From Myxococcota bacterium (GTDB taxonomy: Bacteria > Myxococcota_A > UBA9160 > UBA4427), in contig JAWKRT010000001.1 of assembly GCA_041389495.1 (NCBI GenBank), forward strand, positions 186,001 to 250,000: a DNA stretch of 64,000 bases, in the 5' to 3' direction. The position numbers were made by a program, and so were the translations under genes. The first letter of the stretch is position 1; each line of letters opens with the position of its first letter. A model generated the notes under the pieces. The model worked only from the letters and a program-made list of their open reading frames with translations. It was not told the DNA's origin and did no database searches. Below, in pieces: positions 33,257-45,351 of this stretch.

Positions 33257-33706
33257 CTAGTGGGCCGCGGCGCTCGTCGTCGGAGACGCGGGTTGGGACG
33301 CGATCTCCTTCTCGATGGCCTTCAGCTTGCGGCTGATCTGCGAGAGCTTGCGGTCGAGCTTCGCGACCTCGGAGCTCGAAGCGATGTTCATGGCGCCGAG
33401 GATCGAGTCGCTCGCGGTCTCGAAGCGCTTCGTCGCGTCCTCGCGGAGCTCCTGTGCGCGCTTCAAGTAGGCGTTGTCGCGGAGGCTCGACTCGAGCTCC
33501 TTCTGCCACTTCTCGGCGCGCTTCACGTACGCGTTCTTGCGGACCTGCTTCTGGAAGTGCTCGAAGCGCTTCCGCGCGTCCTTCTCGAACTTGGTGCGCC
33601 GGCGCTCGGCGCGCTTCCGGATCGATTCGATCTCGTCGGTCACCGACTCGACCGCCTCCTGGAGGCGCTCGATCCCGTCCTCGATCACGCTGGTCTGCTC
33701 GGCCAT
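33257..33706 (-). CDS. Phasin-like coiled-coil protein
   Basis: A 149-residue, highly charged, almost entirely helical protein (IERLQEAVESVTDEIESIRKRAERRR, then further heptad-like segments) ending in a flexible Ser/Ala/Thr/Pro tail. A 9-residue element occurs twice (KNAYVKRAE and DNAYLKRAQ), spaced by about 25 residues. Such basic amphipathic coiled coils are often annotated as phasins, which coat polyhydroxyalkanoate granules, but no PHA gene is nearby. A nucleoid- or envelope-associated role is also possible. The ATG at 33706 has AGAGGAG upstream, and the best promoter in the window precedes it, so it is probably highly expressed and monocistronic. Confidence 0.7.
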   Translation of the reverse strand: MAEQTSVIEDGIERLQEAVESVTDEIESIRKRAERRRTKFEKDARKRFEHFQKQVRKNAYVKRAEKWQKELESSLRDNAYLKRAQELREDATKRFETASDSILGAMNIASSSEVAKLDRKLSQISRKLKAIEKEIASQPASPTTSAAAH

Positions 33707-33773
33707 CTCGGTTCTCCTCTCGCCGCCGGTCGCGGGCCCGCCGGCCCGGTTTCCATCGGCGGCGACGGCCCGG

Positions 33774-33801
33774 AACATAACGCTTCGCGTCACGATGTCA
33801 A
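33774..33801 (-). promoter_or_regulatory. Sigma-70-type promoter of the phasin-like gene
   Basis: On the minus strand a perfect TTGACA (33801-33796), a 16-nt spacer and TATGTT (33779-33774). Predicted leader about 60 nt with AGAGGAG before the ATG. An inverted repeat, ATAACGC (33777-33783) and GCGTTAT (33808-33814), brackets the promoter and could bind a regulator. Confidence 0.7.
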
Positions 33802-33814
33802 CGCGGGGCGTTAT

Positions 33815-33834
33815 CGAGGAGGATCCTCGTTTTT
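33815..33834 (+). terminator. Short hairpin with T5 tail, plus strand
   Basis: CGAGGA and TCCTCG flank GGA (33815-33829) and are followed by TTTTT (33830-33834), the classic intrinsic-terminator shape but only on the plus strand. No plus-strand gene lies upstream. It may end an antisense or small transcript, or be fortuitous. Confidence 0.4.
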
Positions 33835-33910
33835 CCAGCTACTTGAAGCGGGATCTGCCGATCGATCGACGCGCGGCGTCGCGCCGGGTCGCCGCACTGC
33901 GTCGGGACGC

Positions 33911-34924
33911 CTACCAGCGCACCACGGCCGAGCCCCAGGAGAAGCCCGAGCCGAAGCCCGTGAGCGAGACGAGCTGGCCGCGCGACAGCCGGCCCTCGCG
34001 CGTCGCCTCCGCGAGCAGCATGGGGATGGAGGCGGCCGAGCAGTTCCCGTAGCGCATGATGTTGTTGAACATCTTCGCCTCGGGGATCTCGAGTGCGTTC
34101 GCGACGAACTCGTTGATCCGCAGGTTGGCCTGGTGGAAGAGGAACAGGTCGACCTCGTCGAGCTTCACGCGCGCCTCCGAGAGCGCCTGCTGCAGCACTT
34201 CGGGCATCCGCCGCACGGCGTGCTTGAAGACGAACCGGCCTTCCATGTGCGGGTAGTGCAGGCCGGCCTCGATCATCGCGTGATCGATGCGCGGCACGCG
34301 GCCGGACGCGGGCGCGTCGACGCACAGGCGCATCGCGTGCTCGCCCTGCGCGCCGAGTCGCATCGCGAGGATCTCGCCGGGGTCGTTCGCGTCGTCGTTC
34401 GCCTCGACGATCACGGAGCCCGCGCCGTCGCCGAAGATCACCGTGACGTCGCGCCCGCTCGTCGAGACGTCGAGCCCGGTCGAGTGCACCTCGGCGCCCA
34501 GCACCATCACGCGCCGGTACTTGCCGCTCGCGACGAGCGAGTCGGCGAACGACAGCGCGTACAGGAAGCCCGTGCACTGCGCGTGGAGGTCGACGCACGG
34601 CGTGTCCTCGCAGCCGAGCCGGTGCTGCACGAAGAACGACGTGCCGGGGAAGTGGTGCTCGGGCGAGAGCGTCGCGAGCAGGATGCAGTCGAGGTCGCGC
34701 GCCTCGAGACCGGCGTCCTCGAGCGCACGCTGCGCGGCAGTGGTCGCGAGGTCGGCGGGCGTCTGCCCCTCGTCGATCCAGCGCCGCTCGCGGATGCCCG
34801 TGCGCTGCTGGATCCACTCGTCGCTCGTCTCCATCAGCGCGGCGAGGTCGTCGTTCGTGACGACGCGGTCGGGGACGCACATGCCGGTCCCGCTGATGCG
34901 CGAACGCGCGATCGATCGTGCCAT
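33911..34924 (-). CDS. fabH: 3-oxoacyl-ACP synthase III (KAS III)
   Basis: A 337-residue thiolase-fold condensing enzyme that normally starts fatty-acid synthesis by joining acyl-CoA to malonyl-ACP. The catalytic triad is visible: Cys117 in DLHAQCTGF, His264 in LFHQANLRI and Asn294 in RYGNCSAASIP. TSDEWIQQRTGIRERR and FGDGAGS are also typical. The usual fab neighbours (plsX, fabD, fabG) are missing; instead it is 5 nt downstream of hflX. A second, specialised KAS III that starts a particular lipid or natural product is therefore possible. ATG at 34924. Confidence 0.93.
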   Translation of the reverse strand: MARSIARSRISGTGMCVPDRVVTNDDLAALMETSDEWIQQRTGIRERRWIDEGQTPADLATTAAQRALEDAGLEARDLDCILLATLSPEHHFPGTSFFVQHRLGCEDTPCVDLHAQCTGFLYALSFADSLVASGKYRRVMVLGAEVHSTGLDVSTSGRDVTVIFGDGAGSVIVEANDDANDPGEILAMRLGAQGEHAMRLCVDAPASGRVPRIDHAMIEAGLHYPHMEGRFVFKHAVRRMPEVLQQALSEARVKLDEVDLFLFHQANLRINEFVANALEIPEAKMFNNIMRYGNCSAASIPMLLAEATREGRLSRGQLVSLTGFGSGFSWGSAVVRW

Positions 34925-34929
34925 GGGTT

Positions 34930-36618
<1,689 letters not shown>

Positions 36619-36896
36619 GACAGGGCTCCGTCGGACCCACGCGCTCCGGCGCTCCGGCGCGGCGACCGCAGCGGGAGCATACCGACGAAACGCGTCGCGT
36701 CGGCGGCTGCGGCGCGGGTTCTCCCCGGGGGCCGGACGTCCGCACGCGCGGTCGCCCGTGTACCTTCCCGCGTCGCGCGAGGCGCGGTGCGCGCGCCGGC
36801 CCGCGGCCGTCGCCGATCCGCGAAATCCCCGCCCGTGGTCCTTCGCGGCGTTCCGCGAGCCCAAGACGCGCGCGCGTCGAACCGAACAGGAGCCCC

Positions 36897-38528
36897 ATGT
36901 CGCCGTCGCCGCACCCGCTCGCCGTCGTCGTCCTCGCTGCCGGAAAGGGCACGCGCATGAAGTCGCGCCGGGCCAAGGTGCTGCACGAGCTGTGCGGGCG
37001 GCCGATGCTCGGCCACGTGCTCGAGACCGCGTCGCGCGTGGGCGGCGACCGGTTGATCGTCGTGGTCGGGCGCGATGCCGACGAGGTCCGCCGCACCTTC
37101 GAGGGCCGCGCCGAGTTCGTGCTGCAGGCCGAGCAGAAGGGCACGGGGCACGCCGTCATGCAGGCGCTGCCCGCGCTCGAGGGGCATCGCGGCGACGTGC
37201 TCGTGCTCTACGCCGACACGCCGCTCCTGCGCGAGGAGTCGCTGCGCGCGATGCGCGAGCTGCGCGCGAGCGCGAACGCCGACCTCGTGATGCTGACGTC
37301 GCCCGAGCCGCTGCCGGGCGTTGTCGTGCGCGACGACCGAGGCCGCGTCCAGCGCATCGTCGAGCTCGTCGACGCGACGCCCGAGGAGCGCGCCATCCAG
37401 GAAGGCAACACGGGCGTGTACCTGATGGACGTCGATCTGCTGCGCGACGGCCTCGCCGCGCTCGACACCGACAACACGCAGGGCGAGCTCTACCTGACGG
37501 GCGTCGTCGCCTACGCGGTCGCGAAGGGCCGGCGCGTCGAGGCCATCCGGCTCGAGGACGCGAGCGAGTGCCTCGGCGTGAACACGCGCGGCGAGCTCGC
37601 CGAGGCCGCCTACGCCCTGCGCAGCCGGAAGATCGACGAGCTGCTCGACGCGGGCGTCACCATCGTCGACCCCGAGCAGACCTACGTCGACGTCGACGTC
37701 GTCGTCGGGCGCGACACGGTGATCGAGCCCGGCTGCGTCATCCAGGGCGACACGCGCATCGGCGAGGGCGTGCACGTGAAGCCGCACTGCACGATCGAGT
37801 CGAGCGTCCTCGACGACGACGTGGTGATCGGGCCGTGCGCGCACCTGCGCCCCGGCACCCATCTCATGAAGGGCGTGCGCATCGGCAACTTCGTCGAGGT
37901 GAAGAACAGCGTGCTCGGGCCCGGCGTGAAGGCCGACCATCTCTCCTACGTGGGCGACGCCGAGGTGGGTGCGGGCTCGAGCTTCGGCTGCGGCGCCATC
38001 ACCGTGAACTACGACTGGGACGCCAAGCACCGCACCGTCGTCGGCGCGGGGACGCGCATCGGCTGCAACGCGAACCTGATCGCGCCGGTGACGCTCGGCG
38101 ACGGCGCCGCCGTGGCCGCGGGCTCGACGGTGACGCTCGACGTGCCGGACGGCGCGCTCGCCGTCGCGCGCACGAAGCAGCGCAACATCGAGGGCTGGAT
38201 GGCGCGCCGCGCGCGCGGCGCGCGGACCGACGGTGCGGGAACCGCGCCGGCGGCGACGGGCTCGAAGGCCGGAGCGGGTCGGGCGAGGTCCGCGGCCGGG
38301 GCGAAGCGGGCCGCGGCGACGAAGAAGGAGTCCGCCGGGACGAAGGCCGCCGGCAGGACGACCCGCTCGCGGAAGTCGAGCGCGAAGAAGTCGAGCGCGA
38401 AGAAGAAGAGCGCGAAGGGGCGCGCGACGCCGAAGCGCGCGACGAAGGCGGCGGCGAAGGAACGGCCGCGCGCCGGGAAGACGGCCGGGAAGAAGGTCGG
38501 GGCGCGCGGCGCGAAGGCGCGTCGCTAG
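36897..38528 (+). CDS. glmU: Bifunctional GlmU with long Lys/Ala-rich C-terminal tail
   Basis: The bifunctional enzyme that acetylates glucosamine-1-phosphate and uridylates GlcNAc-1-phosphate to make UDP-GlcNAc. The pyrophosphorylase domain starts VVLAAGKGTRMKS and has EQKGTGHAVMQA and LYADTPLL. The left-handed beta-helix acetyltransferase follows (GRDTVIEPGCVIQG, CAHLRPGTHLMKGVRIGNFVEVKNS, NYDWDAKHRTVVG). The normal enzyme would end near residue 440 (IEGWMARR). Here about 100 more residues of Lys, Ala, Ser and Arg follow, like a histone-H1 tail and partly coded by a 15-bp repeat. GGAG lies 5 nt before the ATG. glmS follows after 45 nt, so two consecutive steps of the pathway are linked. Confidence 0.95.
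   Translation: MSPSPHPLAVVVLAAGKGTRMKSRRAKVLHELCGRPMLGHVLETASRVGGDRLIVVVGRDADEVRRTFEGRAEFVLQAEQKGTGHAVMQALPALEGHRGDVLVLYADTPLLREESLRAMRELRASANADLVMLTSPEPLPGVVVRDDRGRVQRIVELVDATPEERAIQEGNTGVYLMDVDLLRDGLAALDTDNTQGELYLTGVVAYAVAKGRRVEAIRLEDASECLGVNTRGELAEAAYALRSRKIDELLDAGVTIVDPEQTYVDVDVVVGRDTVIEPGCVIQGDTRIGEGVHVKPHCTIESSVLDDDVVIGPCAHLRPGTHLMKGVRIGNFVEVKNSVLGPGVKADHLSYVGDAEVGAGSSFGCGAITVNYDWDAKHRTVVGAGTRIGCNANLIAPVTLGDGAAVAAGSTVTLDVPDGALAVARTKQRNIEGWMARRARGARTDGAGTAPAATGSKAGAGRARSAAGAKRAAATKKESAGTKAAGRTTRSRKSSAKKSSAKKKSAKGRATPKRATKAAAKERPRAGKTAGKKVGARGAKARR
38373..38417 (+). repeat. 15-bp tandem repeat in the glmU tail
   Basis: Two exact copies of AAGTCGAGCGCGAAG and a third that differs by three bases, encoding KSSAK-type units in the basic tail of GlmU. 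Confidence 0.8.
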
Positions 38529-38573
38529 GCGCGGAGCGAGCGGCCCGCCGGGCGGGCGCGGGGAGGCAGGCGC

Positions 38574-40409
<1,836 letters not shown>

Positions 40410-40451
40410 CCTCCGCCGCCGCGCCCGCGCGACGGGCCGGGGGGAGCGCGC

Positions 40452-42758
40452 GTGACGTTCGACTTCTCGGAGGGCGGCTCGAGCCGGGCCGCGGACGCCG
40501 CCTCGCTCGCCGCGATCGTCGAGGGGCTGAACCCCGCGCAGCGCGAAGCGGTCGAGTGCACCGAGGGCCCGCTGCTCGTGCTCGCGGGTGCCGGCAGCGG
40601 CAAGACGCGCGTCCTCACGAGTCGCATCGCGCACCTGATCGGCGGCTGCGGCATCCCGCCCGACTCGATCCTCGCCGTCACGTTCACGAACAAGGCCGCC
40701 GGCGAGATGCGCGAGCGCGTCGAGAAGATGCTCGGGCCGGTCGGCGACGGCCTGTGGCTCGGCACCTTCCACTCCGTGTGCGTGCGCATCCTGCGGCGCG
40801 ACATCGGCCATCTCGGCCGGTCGCGCGGCTTCGTGATCTACGACGAGAGCGATTCGCTCGGCGTGGTCAAGGAGGTGCTGCGACGCCACCGGCTCGACCC
40901 GAAGACGCACGAGCCGCGGCGTCTGCGCTGGCGCATCGACCAGTGGAAGAACCAGGGCGTGCTGCCCGCGCGCGCCGTCGAGCTCGCGAACGACATCGAC
41001 GACGAGCTCTCGGCCGAGCTCTACGTCACCTACCAGCGCCTGCTCGCCGAGGCGAACGCGCTCGACTTCAACGACCTGCTGCTGCTCACCGTCGAGCTCT
41101 TCGAGCGCAACCCGGAGGTGCTGGCTCACTACCAGCGGCGCTGGCAGTACGTGCTCGTCGACGAGTACCAGGACACGAACCGCGTGCAGTACCAGCTCGT
41201 GCGGCTGCTCGCGGACGCGCACCGCAACCTGTGCGTCGTCGGCGACCCCGACCAGTCCATCTACGCGTGGCGCGGCGCCGACATCCGCAACATCCTCGAC
41301 TTCGAGCGCGACTACGAGGACGCGCGCGTCGTCAAGCTCGAGCAGAACTACCGCTCGACGCAGCCCATCCTCACGGGCGCGTCGGCCGTGGTCCAGCACA
41401 ACACGGGCCGCCGGCAGAAGCGCATGTTCACCGAGCGCGAGGGCGGCGAGGCGATCCGCGTCTTCGAGGCGGTCGACGACCGCGAGGAGTCGCAGTTCGT
41501 CGTGCGCCAGGTGCTCGACGCCACGCGGCGCGGCGCGCGCAAGCACGGCGACTTCGCCGTCCTCTACCGCACGAACGCGCAGTCGCGCGCGATCGAGGAG
41601 GAGCTGCTCAAGTACGACGTCCCGTACGCGGTGGTCGGCGGCGTGCGCTTCTACGACCGCGCCGAGATCAAGGACGTGCTCGCCTACCTGCGCCTGCTCG
41701 TGAACCCGCGCGACGACCAGGCGCTCCGGCGCATCGTGAACCGCCCGGTGCGCGGCATCGGCAAGACGACCGTCGAGCGCGCGGAGGAGGTGGCGGCGCG
41801 CGAGGGCATCGGGCTGCTCGACGCGCTCGGTCGCCTCGTCGAGACGGGCGCGGCGGGCACGAGCGCCGCGCGCGTCGTCGCCTTCCTCGACCTCGTCGCG
41901 GGGCTCGCGCGCGAGATCGAGGGCGCGCGCATCGACGACGCGCTCGCGCGCGTGATGGAGCGCAGCGGCTACCTCGCCGCGCTCGAGAAGGACGGGAGCC
42001 CCGAGGCGGAGGGCCGGCTCGACAACCTGAAGGAGCTGCTCGCGAGCGCCGAGGACTTCCACGCGGCGAACGTGCTCTCGCCCGACGACGAGCGCGGCGA
42101 GCTCGAGCTCTTCCTCGACCAGGTGGCCCTCATCTCCGACCTCGACGGCTACGAGCAGCGCGAGGAGCGCGTGTCGCTCATGACGGTGCACTCGGCGAAG
42201 GGCCTCGAGTACCCGTGCGTGCTGATCGTGGGCATGGAGGAGGGCATCTTCCCGCACGCGTCGTCCTCGCAGAGCGCCGAGGGCATCGAGGAGGAGCGCC
42301 GCCTCTTCTACGTCGCGATGACGCGCGCGATGGAGCAGCTGTGGATCTGCCACGCGGGCGAGCGGCGCCGCTACGGCGGGCGGAGCTACCAGCGGCCGTC
42401 GCGCTTCCTCGAGGAGCTCCCCGAGGAGCTGGTCGAGCGGATCGCGTCGCGTCCGACGCCGCGCACGCGCGATGCGCGCGGCTGGGACGGACGCGGTCGC
42501 CGCGACGGCGCGGGCGCATCCGGCGCATCGGGCACAACAGGCGACTGGGACGAGCCCTCGTTCGACTACTCCTTCTCGCAGGAGGGCGCCGAGGAGGCGT
42601 CGATCCGCAAGGGAACGCGCGTGCGCCACCCCACCTTCGGTCTCGGCACGATCGTCGCCGTCGTCGGCAACGGCCTCGAGCAGAAGCTGCGCATCAAGTT
42701 CGACCGCGTCGGCGTGAAGACCGTGATGGTCCGCTACGCGAACCTCGAGCTCGCCTAG
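40452..42758 (+). CDS. uvrD: UvrD/PcrA-type superfamily 1 DNA helicase
   Basis: A 768-residue 3'-5' helicase acting in nucleotide-excision and mismatch repair and in removing proteins from DNA. All SF1A motifs are present: I AGAGSGKTRVLTSRIAHL, Ia VTFTNKAAGEM, II VLVDEYQDTNRVQYQL, III GDPDQSIYAWRGAD, IV QNYRST, V MTVHSAKGLEYP and VI RRLFYVAMTRA. The C-terminal KOW/Tudor-like end (VRHPTFGLGTIV, then RYANLEL), which contacts RNA polymerase in PcrA, is retained. GTG start with GGGGGGAG upstream. Its stop overlaps that of the convergent VOC gene (CTAG). Confidence 0.95.
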   Translation: MTFDFSEGGSSRAADAASLAAIVEGLNPAQREAVECTEGPLLVLAGAGSGKTRVLTSRIAHLIGGCGIPPDSILAVTFTNKAAGEMRERVEKMLGPVGDGLWLGTFHSVCVRILRRDIGHLGRSRGFVIYDESDSLGVVKEVLRRHRLDPKTHEPRRLRWRIDQWKNQGVLPARAVELANDIDDELSAELYVTYQRLLAEANALDFNDLLLLTVELFERNPEVLAHYQRRWQYVLVDEYQDTNRVQYQLVRLLADAHRNLCVVGDPDQSIYAWRGADIRNILDFERDYEDARVVKLEQNYRSTQPILTGASAVVQHNTGRRQKRMFTEREGGEAIRVFEAVDDREESQFVVRQVLDATRRGARKHGDFAVLYRTNAQSRAIEEELLKYDVPYAVVGGVRFYDRAEIKDVLAYLRLLVNPRDDQALRRIVNRPVRGIGKTTVERAEEVAAREGIGLLDALGRLVETGAAGTSAARVVAFLDLVAGLAREIEGARIDDALARVMERSGYLAALEKDGSPEAEGRLDNLKELLASAEDFHAANVLSPDDERGELELFLDQVALISDLDGYEQREERVSLMTVHSAKGLEYPCVLIVGMEEGIFPHASSSQSAEGIEEERRLFYVAMTRAMEQLWICHAGERRRYGGRSYQRPSRFLEELPEELVERIASRPTPRTRDARGWDGRGRRDGAGASGASGTTGDWDEPSFDYSFSQEGAEEASIRKGTRVRHPTFGLGTIVAVVGNGLEQKLRIKFDRVGVKTVMVRYANLELA

Positions 42759-43186
42759 CGAGCGTCCGCCGGCGCGCTCGTCGCCGGCCCCTTGAGCTCG
42801 ACCGTGTTGCCGTCCGGGTCGCGGACGTACATCGACGGCCCCGACCCTCCCGCGCCGTAGCGCTCGCCGACGTCGCCCGGCGCGATGCCGTGCGCCGCGA
42901 GGTGCGCGCGCAGCGCGGCCTCGTCGAACGACGCGATCGCGACGGCGAAGTGGTCGACGTTGCGCGCGGCGTCGTCGGGGGCGCCGCCGCCCGCGGCGCC
43001 GAGCGGCGAGTCGACGGGCACGAGGTCGATCAGGCTCGCGCCCGCGCGCAGCTGCACGAGCCCGAGCGCGTCGATGCGGCGCTCGACCGGGCAGCCGAGC
43101 GCGTCGCGGTAGAAGCGCAGCGACGCGTCGAGGTCGCGGACGCGCACGACGACGTGATCGATTCCGGTGATCTCGATGGCGCTCAT
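42755..43186 (-). CDS. VOC/glyoxalase superfamily protein
   Basis: A 143-residue vicinal-oxygen-chelate protein. GIDHVVVRVRDLDASLRFYRDALG is the usual first beta-alpha-beta unit with the metal-ligand His, and the second unit contains NVDHFAVAI and YVRDPDGNTVELKG with a Glu ligand near the end. This fits glyoxalase-type lyases or fosfomycin-resistance-like and dioxygenase-like relatives; the substrate is not clear. A Gly/Ala-rich loop (GAAGGGAP) is inserted in the middle. The ATG overlaps the stop of the membrane phosphatase-superfamily gene by 4 nt, so it is the last gene of the leftward three-gene unit starting at 46445. Confidence 0.85.
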   Translation of the reverse strand: MSAIEITGIDHVVVRVRDLDASLRFYRDALGCPVERRIDALGLVQLRAGASLIDLVPVDSPLGAAGGGAPDDAARNVDHFAVAIASFDEAALRAHLAAHGIAPGDVGERYGAGGSGPSMYVRDPDGNTVELKGPATSAPADAR

Positions 43187-45351
43187 GGAACGACGACCTC
43201 CGTCTCGCCCGCGGCCTCGAGCACGGGCTGCGAGCGACCATCCTCGCTCGCCACGACGTGGACGGAAAGGCGGTGGCTCCCGGGCGCGAGCGCGGCCTCG
43301 GGCACGATCGCGCGCGCGACGAGCGAGCCGGCCGCGTGCGCGCGCGCCCAGCCGACGGCGCGGACGACGCCGTCCACCGCGAACGCGAGCGGAACGCGCT
43401 CGTCGGCGGCGGCCGGGCTTCCGTCCGCGTGGCGCAGGAAGACGGTGATGCGCGCGAGCGAGACGCCGTCCGGGTCGCGCGCGAGTGCCTCGACGGCCGC
43501 GCGGTCGAAGCGCGCGGCGAAGCGGGCGGGCGCGTCGCCCGCCCGTTCCGCGACGCGCACGCCGACCAGCTCGCGGTGCGGGCCGAACGCGTAGGCGTCG
43601 TCGTCGCCCGCGCCGAACAGCGCGAGCCTGTGCTGCAGACCCTCGCCTCGCGTCGCGAGATCGTCGGGAACCTCGTGGGCGCGGTCGTCGCGGTCCACCA
43701 CGCGTCGACGCGCTCCCGTCGCATCGGCCCGCTCGCACGCGCGCGCCTCCGCGTCGCTCGCGATCGCGCATCCGTCGACGCGCCACGGAACCGCGACGCC
43801 GACCGCGCGCGCGAGCGTCGGCAGGACGTCGACGGTGAGCACCGGCTCGTCGACCACGGCGCCCGCGCGCTGTCCCGGCGCCTTCACGAACATCGGGATG
43901 CGGACGACGTCCTCGATCGCCGCGCCGTCGTCGAGCCAGCGCATGGAAGCACCCGGCCGGAACGACACGCCGTGGTCGGCGAGCACGACCACCGCCGCGT
44001 CGTCCCACGTCCCGAGCGCTTCGAGCCGCGCGCGCACGCGCGCGAGCATCGCGTCGACCGCGCCCACCTGGAGCAGGTACTGCTGCTCGGCCTGGTCGAC
44101 GAGCCACGCGTCGTCGCCGAAGCGCTCCTGCTTGCCGAGGCCCGGCGAATCCCACGGCACGATGCGCCGCTCGCTCGGCAGGTACTCCCACGGCCGGTGC
44201 GGGAGCAGCACGTGCAGGAAGTGGAGACACGCGCGGCCGCAGGCGCCGAGACCCTCGACGAAGGCATCGACGCGCGCCTTGCGATCGACGAACCCCTCGA
44301 ACACGGCCTTGCGGCCGAACACGGCGAGCTGACGGTCGCGATCGGTCGTCTCGCGGAAGCGTCCCCACGTCTCGCCGATCGACGGCAGGCGCGCGGCCCA
44401 GGCGGGCGGCAGCAGCACGTGCAGGTAGACGAGCGCCGCGTCGGCCGCGAGCGCGCGGAAGGCGCCGGGCTCGCGCGACGCTCGGGCACCCGCCTCGGGC
44501 TCGAAGAGCATCGTCTGCGACTCGACGACGTGCATCGCGTGGCTCGCGGCGAACAGCGCGAAGAGGTTCTCGGGATGGTCGGCCGCGCGCGGGAGGAGCG
44601 CCGGGTCGGGGAATCGTCCCGTGGCGATCGACGGCACGGCGTGCAGCGTCGACGTGTGCACGGCGCGCGCGCCGCGATACCAGGTGCTCGTGCGCGCGAG
44701 GGCGGCGAACGCCGGGTAGCGGACGGCGTCGATGTGGCCCTCGCGGTCGAGCAGGGCGGAGAGGCCGAACTCGTCGAGCACGACGACGACGATCGGCGCG
44801 TCCGATCGCACGTGGCTCGCGGCCGCGCGCGCGTCGCCCGCGGTGTCGACGACGAGCCGGGCAACCGGCCCCGCGAGCAGGAAGAGCGTGGCGAAGACGA
44901 GCGGCGCCGCGCCGAGGAGCGTCGCGAAGCGGCGCGCGAGCGCGCTCCGCCGGTAGAGCGCGGCGGCTCCGGCGCCGAGCGCCGCGGCGACGCCCGCCGC
45001 CCCCGTCGCGCCGAGGAACGCGAGCGCCGGTGCGCGGTGGAGCGGCGGCAGGGCGGTCGCGGCCGCGAGCGCGCCGATGGCGAGCGCGAGTGCGGCCGCG
45101 GCGGCGCGCTCGCCGAGCGCGCGCGCGACGGCGACCGGCGCGAGTGCGCCGAGCGTCGGCGCCAAGAGCGCGAGCGCGGCGAGCGCGACGACCTCGCCCG
45201 GTCGCGCTCCGTGCGCGACGAGGAACGGAGCGTGGCGCGCGAGCACGTCGAAGAGCGGCTGCGCGACCGCGAAGCCGCACGCGCCGAACAGCTGGACGGC
45301 CGCGATCCCGAAGCCGGGCCACGGGCCCCGCCGCGCGCGCGCGTCGCTCAC
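43183..45351 (-). CDS. Membrane protein with alkaline-phosphatase-superfamily (sulfatase-like) domain
   Basis: A 722-residue inner-membrane protein. The first 215 residues carry about five hydrophobic segments; the rest is an extracytoplasmic alkaline-phosphatase-superfamily domain. Visible metal-site motifs are VVVLDEFGLSALLD at the start of the domain, HTSTLHAVPSIATGRFP (nucleophile region, Thr or Ser) and VVLADHGVSFRPG. The plan is like that of lipoteichoic-acid synthase or phosphoethanolamine transferase, which add charged groups to surface glycans, but the order of details is not diagnostic. A beta-rich C-terminal section (about 540-720) is extra. It is coupled by 4-nt overlaps to the acyltransferase upstream and VOC gene downstream. 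Confidence 0.75.
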   Translation of the reverse strand: MSDARARRGPWPGFGIAAVQLFGACGFAVAQPLFDVLARHAPFLVAHGARPGEVVALAALALLAPTLGALAPVAVARALGERAAAAALALAIGALAAATALPPLHRAPALAFLGATGAAGVAAALGAGAAALYRRSALARRFATLLGAAPLVFATLFLLAGPVARLVVDTAGDARAAASHVRSDAPIVVVVLDEFGLSALLDREGHIDAVRYPAFAALARTSTWYRGARAVHTSTLHAVPSIATGRFPDPALLPRAADHPENLFALFAASHAMHVVESQTMLFEPEAGARASREPGAFRALAADAALVYLHVLLPPAWAARLPSIGETWGRFRETTDRDRQLAVFGRKAVFEGFVDRKARVDAFVEGLGACGRACLHFLHVLLPHRPWEYLPSERRIVPWDSPGLGKQERFGDDAWLVDQAEQQYLLQVGAVDAMLARVRARLEALGTWDDAAVVVLADHGVSFRPGASMRWLDDGAAIEDVVRIPMFVKAPGQRAGAVVDEPVLTVDVLPTLARAVGVAVPWRVDGCAIASDAEARACERADATGARRRVVDRDDRAHEVPDDLATRGEGLQHRLALFGAGDDDAYAFGPHRELVGVRVAERAGDAPARFAARFDRAAVEALARDPDGVSLARITVFLRHADGSPAAADERVPLAFAVDGVVRAVGWARAHAAGSLVARAIVPEAALAPGSHRLSVHVVASEDGRSQPVLEAAGETEVVVP

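Noticed and set aside
43183..45351. Firm assignment as lipoteichoic-acid synthase
   Set aside because: The layout is similar, but the organism appears Gram-negative and the diagnostic motifs are not clear enough. A broader superfamily label was used.
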